64,000 nt of DNA from Corythoichthys intestinalis. Lineage: Eukaryota > Chordata > Actinopteri > Syngnathiformes > Syngnathidae. Position numbers and translations under genes: made by a program. Shown here piece after piece: positions 34,883-46,303 of this stretch. The DNA lies in NCBI RefSeq assembly GCF_030265065.1, contig NC_080402.1, positions 53,441,001 to 53,505,000 of the forward strand, read 5' to 3'. Positions within the stretch are counted from its first letter, which is position 1. Every line of letters starts with the position of its first letter. A model generated the notes under the pieces. That model was not told the DNA's origin. It did not search any database and saw nothing but the letters and a program-made list of their open reading frames with translations.

Positions 34883-35568
34883 CTTTAGAACAATCTTGCT
34901 CAATGTCCAGGTATGGCCAAACGAAAAAGCAAACTTGCGGGAGTCTCCCTTCTGGTGCTCTGTCAGCTTTATCTCGACTATCTAAGGAAGAATTGGAATG
35001 AACAGCTTTATTGAAAATGAGCATATCAGAGGGACAGTTAGAGAATTTGACAAGAAAGTCAGAGAGGCCAGACTGATATGGTTTGGGAATGTAATAGTGA
35101 GTATATTGGCAAAAGGAAGCTGGATTTCCATATGCCAGGCAGGAGGTCTAGAGGACGACCAAAGAGGACGTTGATGGATGTAGTTAGAGGATGTGAAGGA
35201 TGCCGAGGATGCAGAGGACAGCGTTAGATGAAGTCAACTGATCTGCTGTGGCAACAGCCGAAATGAAAAGAAGATTGTATCGATTAGAAAGTGTGTTAAA
35301 GATGACTTACATTATACTGGTATATGTACCTGCTCTTCCCCTTGTCCTCCTTGACTACCTTGAAGACCATCAAGGACGTCTTCAAGAGGAAGAGATGTCT
35401 ATTTTTCCCCATCCTGAATGGTATCTTTGAATCCCACACCTTGAAGGACTCCGGTAAAGCCGGTCATATTGTAGGGGACAGCGGCCCCTTGGGGATGCCG
35501 GTAACACCATGCTCTCCATTGAGCGTGACCATGCTCAAAAACTGGATTTCATGGATGTTATGACTTTG
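34883..35568 (-). pseudogene. TRIO/Kalirin-type PH-domain remnant (two exons)
   Basis: On the minus strand, exon 35568-35311 follows the acceptor TTTTTTGGCAG and precedes donor GTAAGT. Exon 34981-34883 follows CTTCCTTAG and precedes GTTAGA. Both are phase 0 (86 and 33 codons). Their product includes SFKVWDSKIPFRMGKNRHLF, then EDKGKSRYIYQ, then IKLTEHQKGDSRKFAF and LSKIVLK. This is the first half of a Dbl-family PH domain, closest from memory to PH1 of TRIO/Kalirin, with MCF2/PLEKHG4-type GEFs as alternatives. The first exon has one in-frame TGA, codon 35. No DH domain was found upstream. A pseudogene is the simplest reading. Confidence 0.6.
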
Positions 35569-35907
35569 CTGCCAAAAAATCTAGGCGCATCACTGTTTGA
35601 GGGCTTGATAACCCCAGGGATATGGAGGGGCAGGCACATGATGTTTATTTATGCTGTTTTGTTGCTTAGCAGGCAGGCATAACACCCTCAGTTGTATTGT
35701 ATTGCAGCCTACATGGGACAATAGATAGAAATTGTTTGTTTATATTGTGTCACATCACATTACTATCTGATAAATTTAACTGTCCATCTCAAATTAAATG
35801 ATTTGATAACTTACACTGTCATTGCTTGCAAAGTGTTAAAGCACTGCGTATGTTGTCATGACAAGCCGGTTGCAGGGGCGGGGTGGGGTGGGGGGCTATA
35901 ATGGTCT

Positions 35908-36850
35908 CTTGTCCCCGGGCCCCTGCAAGTCTGGTGACAGCCCTGTAACTATTAGTTCATCAAACTTAACTCCGAGGCTTTCAGTGTGGGCAAAAAGTGG
36001 AGATTTGAGGTGTTCCGTGGTACAAAGGTTTGTCCAAGTGAGTCGTGTGTCTCCAGATAAGTAGCGTAAGCATCTGCTGGATGCTTAAGGTGTAGGTGAT
36101 GCTGCAGGTGACATCAAAGACCAAAGACACTTCCGGTCTTAACACGTCATGCTCTTTGATCTCGATTTTGACTTGAACCCCACCTCCTTTGGACCTCTGG
36201 TATGTGATGGGAGCACTTGTAGCCATTTTCTCCTTCTCCCAAATTAATTTTACTAAGTAAATAAGTGTTTCAAATATTTTACAGTAACAATAACCTATTT
36301 TGTATGGAACCACAAAAAGGTCAAAAGTTTCCGAGGTACACGATAAAAAACTACTTTTGTAAGTAGTAATTATGATCCATATAAATTGTATAAATTATAC
36401 TAAAAGTATTTAGGAAAGCAAGTGAACTGTATTTTGACAAATAACAGACAAATTGTGTAATATGGCCCTTAAATTGTAAAATAAGGTGATATTATTATAA
36501 AAAAAAGATTTTATTATTTTAAGATAAAAGCATTTTTCACAAGTAATTCTTTTTAATTTCATAATACCCTTTTTCCACAATAGCCCTTTTATTTCATCAT
36601 GTCATTTTTCAGGACAATGATATTTTCGAGATGAAAAGCGTTTTTCACAAATACGTTTTTACAGTGTCTTTTTCCACAATGACATTTAGATTTCATAATG
36701 TCGTTCTTAGTTTTATGATAAATTTAGATTGTTATTATTAGTATTTATAAAAAATAAATCGATTTTGACCTCACAGCTTAACTCGTTGGCTGCTTTTGAT
36801 GGCAATAGACGCCCAATCCATATTAACCGTTGAAATAGATTAGACCTCTA
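35908..36850. repeat. Segmental duplication, copy 1 (partner 56911-57886)
   Basis: Nearly identical along its length to 56911-57886, including CCCCGGGCCCCTGCAAGTCT and the minus-strand phrase MATSAPIT(Y/F)QRSKGGG followed by VKIEIKEHDVLRP. It is part of the repeating unit between array genes. The minus-strand open frame diverges after that phrase because the two copies differ by a few bases, so I do not call it a gene. Confidence 0.75.
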
Positions 36851-36853
36851 TTG

Positions 36854-37322
36854 TCATCCAACCTGTTTCATCCAACCAGCAACGTAGCATTTATAAGCCT
36901 CCAAGCTCTTAAAGTTTTTCAAACTTTCGTGAGAATAGGCTGATTTTGTGTGGACAAGATAGTTGTAAATATCAGGGTCAGGCAAAGATGGCGAAGACAA
37001 TGGGTCGAAAAACATCGATTTAGGCATCAAATACGGATCTGGCGAATGGATAAACTGAAGCTTTTCCACGTAACGCCTTTTATGCAACGCATCCAATGTG
37101 TTTACAGCGTCAGATAACACCGGGGCTTCCATGAATTGCTCTATAACTTGCACGACTAATTGAAAACAATGAGAATAGGTCTAAAAATAGGTACAATATG
37201 GCGGCCGGATACAGCGACACGTCATTTTGTGACGTAGGTGAGTAGGGTCTATAAAACCCGCCCGGACAACGAGGATACTGCGTGAAAGTAGGACGTCCAA
37301 AAGAGGACGTTTGGTCACCCTA
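36854..37322 (-). pseudogene. SWIM/YqaJ-type transposon protein, first part, with element end
   Basis: The minus-strand open frame at 36854-37153 (99 codons) reads MPKSMFFDPLSSPSLPDPDI, then YNYLVHTKSAYSHESLKNFK and SLEAYKCYVAGW. These are conserved phrases of teleost transposon proteins that continue into a SWIM zinc finger and YqaJ-like nuclease (ISL2EU-like). It stops at a possible donor, with no later exons nearby. A TATAAAA at about 37250 and the end GGACGTTTGGTCACCCTA at about 37305-37322 suggest the element's 5' side. Unit D lacks it. Confidence 0.6.
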
Positions 37323-37329
37323 CGCTACA

Positions 37330-38061
37330 GCATATCCCAAATGTTGTTTTCGACCCGACAAAAGTGAATTTCGCAAACAGTTAGTCAAATATTAAGCACA
37401 GTTAGGTGAATACAATAACAAAGATGTTAGAAAACGGGCTGCAACTAATATTTTGCGCCAAACAATGTCACAAATGAAACGTTAATTAATTTAAAAGAAT
37501 TTACATGATAGAAAGCATTTTTCACAAAGTATTTTTTTAACTTTGTAATACCATTTTCCACAATAGCCCTTTTATTTCATAATGTCATTTTTCAGCACAA
37601 TATTTTTGAGATAAAAAGCGTTTTTCACAATTTGTTTTTTCACATAATGTCTTTTTCCACAATGGCTTTTATATTTCATAATGTCGTTTTCCAGCACAAT
37701 GAACGAGTGCTGTCAGTCAAATACATTATGAAAAAAAATGAATTTGTGAAAAACTGCTTCTTTTTATCTTGTAAAATCTCATTGTGTTGAAAAACAACAT
37801 TATGAAATAAAACGGTTGTTGTGGAAAAAGGTATTATGAAATTTAAAAAAAAAAAAAACACTGTGAAAAGTGAGTTGGGCTAATAATAAGTTGATAACTT
37901 TTGAATGATGTCCACTGTAGTGTGCCACCTGTCATGAAAGGGTTAAGAAAAAAAAACTTTTTATGGTTGGTAATGATGAATAAATAAAAAGAAAAAATAA
38001 ATTAAAGACAGAAAAAAATTATCAGTTGAATTAAGTTCTCGAGTGGGACGTCCAGAGGAGG
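37330..38061. repeat. Partly palindromic TTTTTCACAA / TTTTTCCACAAT repeat and unit flank
   Basis: 37510-37870 contains opposed arms (AATACCATTTTCCACAATAG versus its complement near 37825-37845). Related copies lie at 8396-8530, 36540-36720 and 57580-57760. From about 37880 the array 5' flank resumes. Confidence 0.5.
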
Positions 38062-38118
38062 TGGCGCCAAAACATGATGACGTCACAAAGAGAGTAACGA
38101 GCCTTTGATGTCACGTGA
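38061..38118 (+). promoter_or_regulatory. Promoter block of gene C, displaced from the gene
   Basis: GGCGCCAAAA, TGACGTCA (38078-38085) and TCACGTGA (38111-38118) are intact but lie about 1.8 kb before the start codon because the hAT element at 38154-39838 intervenes. Confidence 0.6.
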
Positions 38119-38153
38119 GCATCTAAACAGCATCCAAACGAGCAGGTGGGAAT

Positions 38154-39838
38154 TAGTGACGGGATCTGTCGTTCACTTGAGTAAACGAATCCATTCCGGT
38201 TCGTTCAGTAAAACGATTCGTTCAAACGAATCGTTCAACGAATCGTTCGCCCCCCTCATCTCCCTCCCCACCCAAATGAATCGTTCGGTTAGTGAACGGG
38301 AAGTGACGTTGCTGAACGAATCCCCAAAGACCGCTTCGCAGTATAACTGAACGGGAAGTGACATTGCTTGGTCCCTCCCTCTCTTGCACATTGACCACTC
38401 GTCGTAGTTTCAGAAATGAATGACAGGCGATATCATTCTGCTCTCAGAGACAGCCTCGTCTCCCTCCCGCTGCTGCAAAAGCGAGGGAGAACTTCCGCGT
38501 CGTCTGTCCTAGTTTAATGGGATCAAAGTCATGGCTCGTGCTTGCATTTCGATTGAGGACACGGTTAAACATTTTCCTTTTGTGGGGGGAGCGGGGGGTT
38601 GGGGTCGGGGGCGCACGGACTTTCTTTAGCATGATCTTGCTCACATATACAATGCTGCTGCTAACAGCCAACGCGGCATGCCTGCTGTCACGAAAACAAA
38701 AATAAATCGAAAGTTTAATTTCTAATTATGGAACGGCCAACACATCATATTAACCTCTCGCTCTGTTGTATTTTTGTTTTTTATTATTAAGATGATCGTT
38801 TTGAATTTTTGCACTGGTATTAATAAATAAAATAATCCGGTCAGCTCCCCTGTCGTCCCCGCATCTCAGATCGTCAAATGCTGACGAGAAATAATTGTTT
38901 GCTTTATGATTTCGCCTTTCTACTCTCATTAGTCTGTTAAGAAAAATGTAGACATATTGCGACATCTCCCGTGTCCGCGCGCTTTGTTTTTGGGGCGCTT
39001 GAGTAGCACATGATGGACGGATTGACATAATTTGTCAAACCAACCGACACCCTCTGACACGAAAAAAAAAAAAACCACTCGGAAAAAATTGACATGTATA
39101 TACAGTTTCATTGCAAATCAGTATTATGGTGATCATACTAAATATTTTTTTCTGTGCACATATGAGGTACATATCGCTGCCATGAAGCCTCCATATAGTG
39201 ACAGTTCTCTGCCCGCTTCACTGCCGTCACGCGACCGCAGCTCAGGTTTTGCTTGCCTCGTAGCTACGCGTGTTTTAAATTACTGTAAATTTGATAGTAT
39301 ATCGTCATAGGCACAGTCCCGAGTCTGTTGAGAAAAGTAGAACACTAAACCATGCTCGCTAGATTTGTGTGGTGTTTTTGTCTTTTTGAGCAGCATTTGA
39401 TAGGCTCCACGTTAACAAATATGTGACAAAGTCGTTTCCTTTCATTTTATGACTCGTTCACCGCATAGTCATTACTGGAAAGTCAAGTTAGCAGCAAGCT
39501 AGGTCAGGAACCGGAGGACCGAATCACTGAACGGGAAGTGACAAAACTCAGTCTTTCCCCCCTGCCTGCACGCTGGCTGCTTATTGGCCACACGTGGAAA
39601 TGAGTGACATACGCCATGATTCTGTTTCCGCTCCCTCCCCTGCCCGCGATGAGGCTGGCGTCTGATTGGTCGTGTGCGATGTCAGAAGACGCTGCCGCTT
39701 GCTCAACGCCCTCCCACGCAGCGAACAAGCGCCACCAACTTCATAGAACGAATCAGTGCAGATGGTGATTAGTTCGGTCTCGTTCACCCAAACAATTCGT
39801 TCAAAAAGAACGAATCGTTCGCGACCGATACAACACTA
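38154..39838. mobile_element. 1.7-kb hAT element inserted in the 5' region of gene C
   Basis: The element starts TAGTGACGGGATCTG and ends CGATACAACACTA, imperfect inverted ends. Multiple ACGATTCGTT / AACGAATCGT motifs cluster near both termini. A perfect 8-bp duplication, GTGGGAAT, lies at 38146-38153 and 39839-39846. Units A and B show the uninterrupted target (AGCAGGTGGGAATCGGTCAG in B), which proves insertion after duplication. No transposase is recognised. Confidence 0.9.
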
Positions 39839-39917
39839 GTGGGAATGGGTCAGATGCTGCATTCGAGCGCACGCGATTCATCGGAAGGCACACGACTCAT
39901 CTGGAAACTTTTCTACC

Positions 39918-42900
39918 ATGGAACACCTCACGTCTGAACTTACTGCTTTCGTTGAATGGCTGGCAGGTATGTTGGATTAAACTTGTTTCATTTGCCATAA
40001 CGTTTTGCTTCGTGCTAAATTGTTGTGAACATCACCGTGTAAATTAGCGTTTTGGTCATCGTTCGTTAACGAGGAATTTGGTACTTTTCAATAACTTAAC
40101 GCTTTCCAGCTAACATTTGGAAAGCTTCTAACTGTCTTTCAGATTTGCCGTATCAAAAATAACACGTGGAATATCGCGTCGTGTAAAATCGTTTGCACGC
40201 TTACTACATTTTAGAATTTAATATGACAATATACATGTATTTTTCGTGTTTTTCTGCGCGCGAGTGATCATTAATCCTCGCTTTACAAACGACGCATGGC
40301 GGTTGCCTGCTTAAGTTCAAGTTTAAGAACACGAACGTTTTTCATGCCTGCTGTATAAATGAAATTTATAGTGAGGTATATATTGTGTTGTATGTTCGCT
40401 CATTTGGACACTTTACAGGTTAACATTTATATTAACGTTATCTAGATAAATTTGTTAAATTCAAATATTTCTTTACAATAAAATACGATTGTTTGCGAAC
40501 AGGCTGCCTCCTAATCAGGATATTTGTACAACAATCGTCGGTTAAGAAAATGAGAAAGAAAACCCTCCGAAATCCTGAAAAGACCATGGCTATTTTATTA
40601 AAAACGTTTTGTGGTTTTGCCTTTCACCACATGCCACATGAATGAGTGGAGATGAAGATAACATTATTTTAAAGTCAAAATAATCATCTGACTTGTGCAA
40701 ATGTATGTTTTCCTGCACCCCAATTGATGGTACCTCAAAGTTTTACAACTGGGAATCAGTGGTTAATCAAACCACTCAATGTGTCCATCATTTGGAGAGG
40801 TGAGTAGAGTAGCCAAAAATTGTACTCAAGTAAGAATAGTGCTACTTAAAAGTAATATTACTCAACTAAAAGTAAAAGTAGTCGTCCAAAAATGTACTCA
40901 AGTACAAGTAAAAAGTATTTGGTGAAAAGAATACTTAAGTAATGAGTGACATTGTGACTATGTGCTTACATTTTTTGTTATTTTTTAAAGAATGGTATTT
41001 TTTTTCTGAGCACAAATGAACTGTTGTTATAAATTCGACGAAAGAAAAAAAAAACACAAAAAAGCATTAAGCATTAAGCACGTTGTGTCTGATTGGTATA
41101 ATGGAGCCATGTGATTATTGTTGCCACGTCTCATTGGTAAAAATTGGTAGGGCTACTCTTGGCGTCACTGGCAATAAATAAATAAATACATCTAATATGT
41201 AGTGTAAAGAGGAAAAATGTAACGACTCTTGTGTAGCCCAAAGTAGCGGAGTAAGAGTAGCATTTTTTCTTCACAAATTTACTCAAGTAAAAGTATAGCT
41301 TAGTAAAACTACTCACCGAAGTACATTTTTCTCAAGTAAATGTAACGGAGTACATGTAATGGGTGACTACCCACCTCTGATCATCGGTTGCTCATCCATG
41401 TTTGTTTGTCTTATTGTCTGCAGAATACCCAGCGGAGCTTACTGCTGGATCATTAGAAGGCCGAGGCTCTGCAATAGGGAAGAACACTTCTAATGACAAG
41501 GACTTGGAAAGAGACACCAGTAACTGGCTGCAGCTGTTGCGCAAAACGGACGGAAAACGCCAAGTGGTCATCGCCTCTCTGGCTTTCCACAAGACCTGGG
41601 CACAGGTAGGTAGACGGTTTTGGAAGGCTCCCCCCCCCCCCCTAAATTGCTTGGTTCATTCAAACTATATTCACAATCGTACTTATTTTCCACTTGCAGG
41701 TATGTCATCTGCTGGAAAGCCTGGAGGAGGATTACAAGAGCATGGAGGACTGGTGCTGCGCAACAGGCAAACCTGACTCTTGCGGTCATATGGATCATGT
41801 AACTTCCTTGATCAGTAAACACCTGAAACAGAAGGAATTCTTCCTCAAGGTTGAAATTACACCATTAAATATGTTAGCAGAGTTCATACAATGTTAGATG
41901 TCTAATCTTCCGTAATTGTGTTTTTTGTCATTCAGGCCTGCACGTTAATCAAGGGCATTGCAGATATCTTCTACCAGTACGTAGAGAGGAACGGCGCAAC
42001 AATGGGAAGGCTGGGTCACGACCAAGAAGAACATGTTACAGGTCAGTTTGGAGGATAACATTTACTTCTCTATGTATAGCTTTAAAGAGCACTCAAAGTT
42101 GATGGGCGGGGCTGAAATACCTGATATTAATTGTCTGATTTCCTATAAGTCTTTATTAGGAGAAGTAACAAATCACAAATGTGAAGGACAAATATTGCTG
42201 TCATTTGCCAAAGTGAGTGGGATTTACAAGAAGCTAAAGATTATTTAACATATGTAGGGGGGAAAATCGTTTGCAGTTTTTCTCTCGACTATCACTGAAG
42301 AGTGTAGCACTTTCAGTGTTGCCAACTACCCAGTAAGGAAAGTAGCTATTGGCTGTCCTAAAAGTCACTTGAAGTCGCTAGATGGTGTCATCACCTAATT
42401 TGCATAATTGGCAATTTGCATTTAATTGTAATGGACGCTGTAGGGGAGAGGAATCAATAAGTGAGTTAAAAATCACCCAAAATATATGTAGTACTACAAA
42501 AGAACCCTAACATTTTTTTAACATTGCCAAATTAAATTGACCAGAAGTACAATACAGTATAAAAAGAAATAATGGTAACTTGTCACTAGATTTGTGGCTA
42601 GCTGCTTTTGACAACAACAACAAAAAAATTCCACATTTAGTGAAAAAAATCACCAAGTTGGCAACACTGATCACATTAAAACTCACTTTACACTTCAATA
42701 AATGACACCTTATTAAATGTTTTTCAATAGAGAAACATTAAAATAGCACAATGATCTCATACGTTAATGCTCAAACAGCTTGTCAAAGGCACTAGGGTAT
42801 ACATTATATGAGCTGAATTTTACAATAATAATTTAAATGGAACATCTTGCATCTATATAATATTTTCCTAACGGGTGTTTTTTTTTTCTTTTTACAGGCA

Positions 42901-45566
42901 TCTTGAATGATATGACTGAGAGAGAGAATCGTGTCCTATGTTTATGGAATGTAAGAAAGAAGCAACTGGACCAGTGTCTGCAGTATTTGGCATTTGAACG
43001 CCGTGCCATACAGGTGACTGAGTTAGAAATCATGAGTCTCAAACAGCCAACATTGTGTGACTTGACCAAAATCATAACAAGTTTTTGTCTTTAGGCCCAG
43101 GAAAGAATTCAGGATATGGGGGAGGTTTACCTGTCCACGCACTACTCCGCCGGCTCAAGCATCCGCTTCAGGCAGGAGCTGCTGAAGGAGAAGGAAAACC
43201 TTAACATCATCAGCAAGGTAGGTTCCGCGTCACACCCTCATCTCAATGTTTGGATGCAAGCATTCAAAAATGATCTTATTGGCTCCTCCACAGCAAATGA
43301 AAGAGTGCGTTAAGCTGCTCATCCAACTGGCGGACGGATACTGTGCCAAAGGTCACAGCCATGCCGACAAGATGAAAAAATGTGCTTTGGCAGTTGACCG
43401 GTGCGACCGGGATTTGAAGAAGCGAATGGAAAAGCACCATTGCAGCTTGGAGAAAGTAAGTCTAATTTTGACAATGATACCAGCTATGAAGCTTTTTCAA
43501 CAGTGTACAGGCTACACAAGGGGTTTCCAAACTATGATGTCTATCACTGTCAATGGCAGTGAAGGAGTTAAGGGCTACTAGCAAAAAAATATATATAGTT
43601 CAACAAATGTATTTATCGTAAGACTCTGAAAATTTGAATATCCTGAAAAGGTTGTATTTCTGTAATTCAACGTCAAAGGTGAATTTGACATTAAATGAAT
43701 GCATAAAATGCAAATTATTGTATTTCTGGCTCAATACATTTTTTTCTTCCATGTTAAATTTCCAAAATTAAACAACTTTCACTTGATATTATTATTTTGA
43801 CAGGTGCTACTGTATATTTACACGACTGAAACAAACTTTATTTAATCTGCTAACTCCATCCAGATTTGATGCTGATGAGTGCAACAGAGTATAGGCTGAA
43901 TTCAAGCTTCTTGTGCTTGCCATATTCAATGATATTTTCATAATGTGCTGCGGGTCAATGAAAACTGGACAGTTGGCCCACGGGCCATAGTTTGGACACC
44001 GCTAATATAAGAAAAAGTGACTTGACTGACTGAATGGAAAAATCATACAGCATATTACAAACTCAAAACAATAAATTCCTCTCTGTTTCTCGGTCTGTTT
44101 CTAGTTGACTGGCGCTAAGTACTCGGCTGCCCATTACCCAAAGGAGAAGAAGCATGAAGATAAAGGTGAGTTAAATAAGGTCTCCTTATGGTGTATTTTT
44201 ACAACTGTACAACGGAACCTCTGAAATGAAATGTTCCAAAGTGATACTATGGAAGCCAGTTGAAGCATTTATTTGATATCTTTGATATGGAGCGTAAGGG
44301 TCTATGTACTAGCACGCTCTTTGCCCTAACTAATAGGACATTTAGTGTCTTAGTAGTACCATGATGAACGTGCTTTTTAATTGTTTTTTTTTCCGACTAC
44401 GCGATGATATTTTTGCACACAAATAGGACAACTACAATATATACTAACGTCGAGGATTTTTGGGCCAATTTTAATACCAATATGACTACATCACAAATAA
44501 AACTCTTTTATTGTTATTTAAAAACTAAATTTGCATTATTTGACACTTGCATATTTGGCTGTTGGTTGTTGGTCTATTCCTTCCTTGGGCAGGTTTCGTT
44601 AATAAGTACTGTTTGCCTAAAGTACAGTGCATATTTTTGTGGTTGTACGAGATGTTGTATTTTTTATACTGTATTAGATATTTTTGATTATTTGGAACTT
44701 AACTTGCCTGTATAGTTAGCATAAGTAGCTAATGCTAAGTTGTATGCTTTCAAAGTTTTACGATGGTCTAAATTGGGAAATGGTCAGAGATAGGAAAGCA
44801 TATGAGGCATATAGAAAAATTTCAGTAAAAAAAATTGCGACCTACTGAATACGTGAGTACAGTATATTCCGTACATGTTAGACAAGCAAAAATATAGTAG
44901 TAGATGAGCATTTTGATGCTCCTATTTTTGGTTACTAATGTTTAACTTATTGGCTGCCATTTACAGCAATAGACATCCAATTTAGAGATTGGCAGTGAGC
45001 ATTCAAATGGATTCGTTGTTTATTGCTGGATGAAACAAAAGTTTCTCTTAATAAACGTATTTTACTAGTTGTTTTATGCGAGTTTGTTGATTTTTCTTTG
45101 CAATGACAACAATGATTAGGGTTACAGTTCAAGCTGGATGTCAAGGATGATCTATCAATATTAAAATGGAATTCAAACTTTTGGAAACAAAAAGAGAAAA
45201 CAATGATTAAGGGTCTTGTACTCGCATCCTCAAAGATTTGGACGTTCCATTGTACCACACTTGTAACTAACACATTGTTAAATTATTTGCAGTTATCCCT
45301 TATTTCATTGTTTTTGACACAAAGTTGATATTTATTTACAGACACCTTGCACGGAGAATGCATGATGCCAAGATCGCGTCGCACACTCAAGCGCGGTCTC
45401 AAATTGGAGTTTCGAGGAACAGGTAGATTCCACGATACCACTTATAAAATCTGTAGAAATAAACAAATGATGTCAGAACAAGCAGAGTTGACGGATGTTT
45501 TGTCTTCTAGGTCCCAGTTGGAAAAAGTGGCTCAACAAAAGCGTGTGGTGGCCAAACCATAATTAA
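39918..45566 (+). CDS. Gene C: most complete TRIO/Kalirin-like spectrin-repeat gene
   Basis: Predicted exons: 39918-39966, 41424-41605, 41700-41849, 41936-42041, 42898-43013, 43095-43217, 43294-43455, 44105-44165, 45342-45422 and 45511-45566. They join in one frame to 361 aa. ATG context is ACCATGG. Residues 1-55 are unrecognised. About 56-296 match the last spectrin repeats of TRIO/Kalirin (VCHLLESLEEDYKSMEDWC, ENRVLCLWNVRKKQLDQCLQ, KECVKLLIQLADGYCAKGHS). Residues 297-361, including DTLHGECMMPRSRRTLKRG and the tail WKKWLNKSVWWPNHN, are unrecognised and lie where TRIO/Kalirin would enter its DH domain. Exon 2 is 15 bases shorter than in A and B, in frame. The exon 9-10 intron is supported because only splicing keeps the tail shared with A. 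No signal peptide or membrane segment; a cytoplasmic three-helix-repeat protein is expected (inference). Confidence 0.8.
40795..41379. mobile_element. hAT-type element in intron 1 of gene C
   Basis: Same family and position as in A, B and D. The right end CTACCCACCTCTG is followed by ATCATCGG, the aged 8-bp duplication. It is shorter than in A because a central segment containing CCCTCTGGTGGAGAAAA is missing. Confidence 0.7.
42314..42669. mobile_element. hAT MITE in intron 4 of gene C
   Basis: Ends CAGTGTTGCCAACT / AGTTGGCAACACTG. AGCACTTT precedes it (42306-42313) and the aged duplicate ATCACATT follows. Confidence 0.7.
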
Positions 45567-45799
45567 CAAGTGCAAGAATGGTCGTAAAATGAGGGCACAG
45601 AGAGAACAATGAAAAACACTTGGACCACAAGAGATCCCCTCTCGGGAACCAACTGTAAAATGTAAAAAAAAAAATGTAAAAAAAACAACTGTATAACTGT
45701 ATGGTACATGTCCAAAAAGTCACATTTTTTATTTATTTTTGTACTTTGGGGCTTTTGTACTCTTGTATATATTTTTGTAAATAGTTATGTTTTTTACTC

Positions 45800-45805
45800 A
45801 ATAAA
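45800..45805 (+). terminator. Poly(A) signal of gene C
   Basis: AATAAA, 234 bp after the stop codon, in the block conserved after A and B. Confidence 0.6.
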
Positions 45806-46303
45806 TTGCCATTGGTATGTGTAACAGAATATTTTATGTCTTGTTTGAAAACTTTAGTGTTATTGCTTATTGGGGGCCATAAAGAGTGTATTTCTGTGTT
45901 TGTTCGTTTTAATTTTATTAAGATTTGATTCATTTGAAAAACGTAGGAAAAATAAAACAAATGCACTTTAGAGTGTTGTATGGGCCATAGCAAAAGATTT
46001 ATTTCTCAATTTGATATTGTCATTAACATTTTATAAATGAATATATTAATTTAAAATATATATAAATAAATAGTATTATAATAATTGTGACTGTAAAGGT
46101 ATTTTTTTAATACCAAAATTAGTGACTGTTAATAAAGAATTTCATTGTACAACTGTATAATGACAATAAAGGGCTATTCTATTCTACCGGTATTCTACCT
46201 TCAAAATGGGGGGAGGGGGCATTTTGCAAGTTACGTGCACCATAATAGAAACAAAATAGTCAATAGTTGCATGCATGCTCGCAGCATGTGTAAAGTTTAT
46301 AAT

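Noticed and set aside
35981-36313. 110-codon minus-strand frame starting before MATSAPITYQRSKGGG as a gene
   Set aside because: The duplicate at 57.1-57.3 kb shares the first part but shifts frame after HDVLRP, so the downstream reading is not conserved.
45347-45562. Single 71-codon read-through frame across exons 9 and 10 of gene C
   Set aside because: It ends in a frame (QQKRVVAKP) not shared by the A tail. Splicing at GT 45423 and AG 45510 restores the WLNKSVWWPNHN tail kept in A and open in B, so the spliced model is better.
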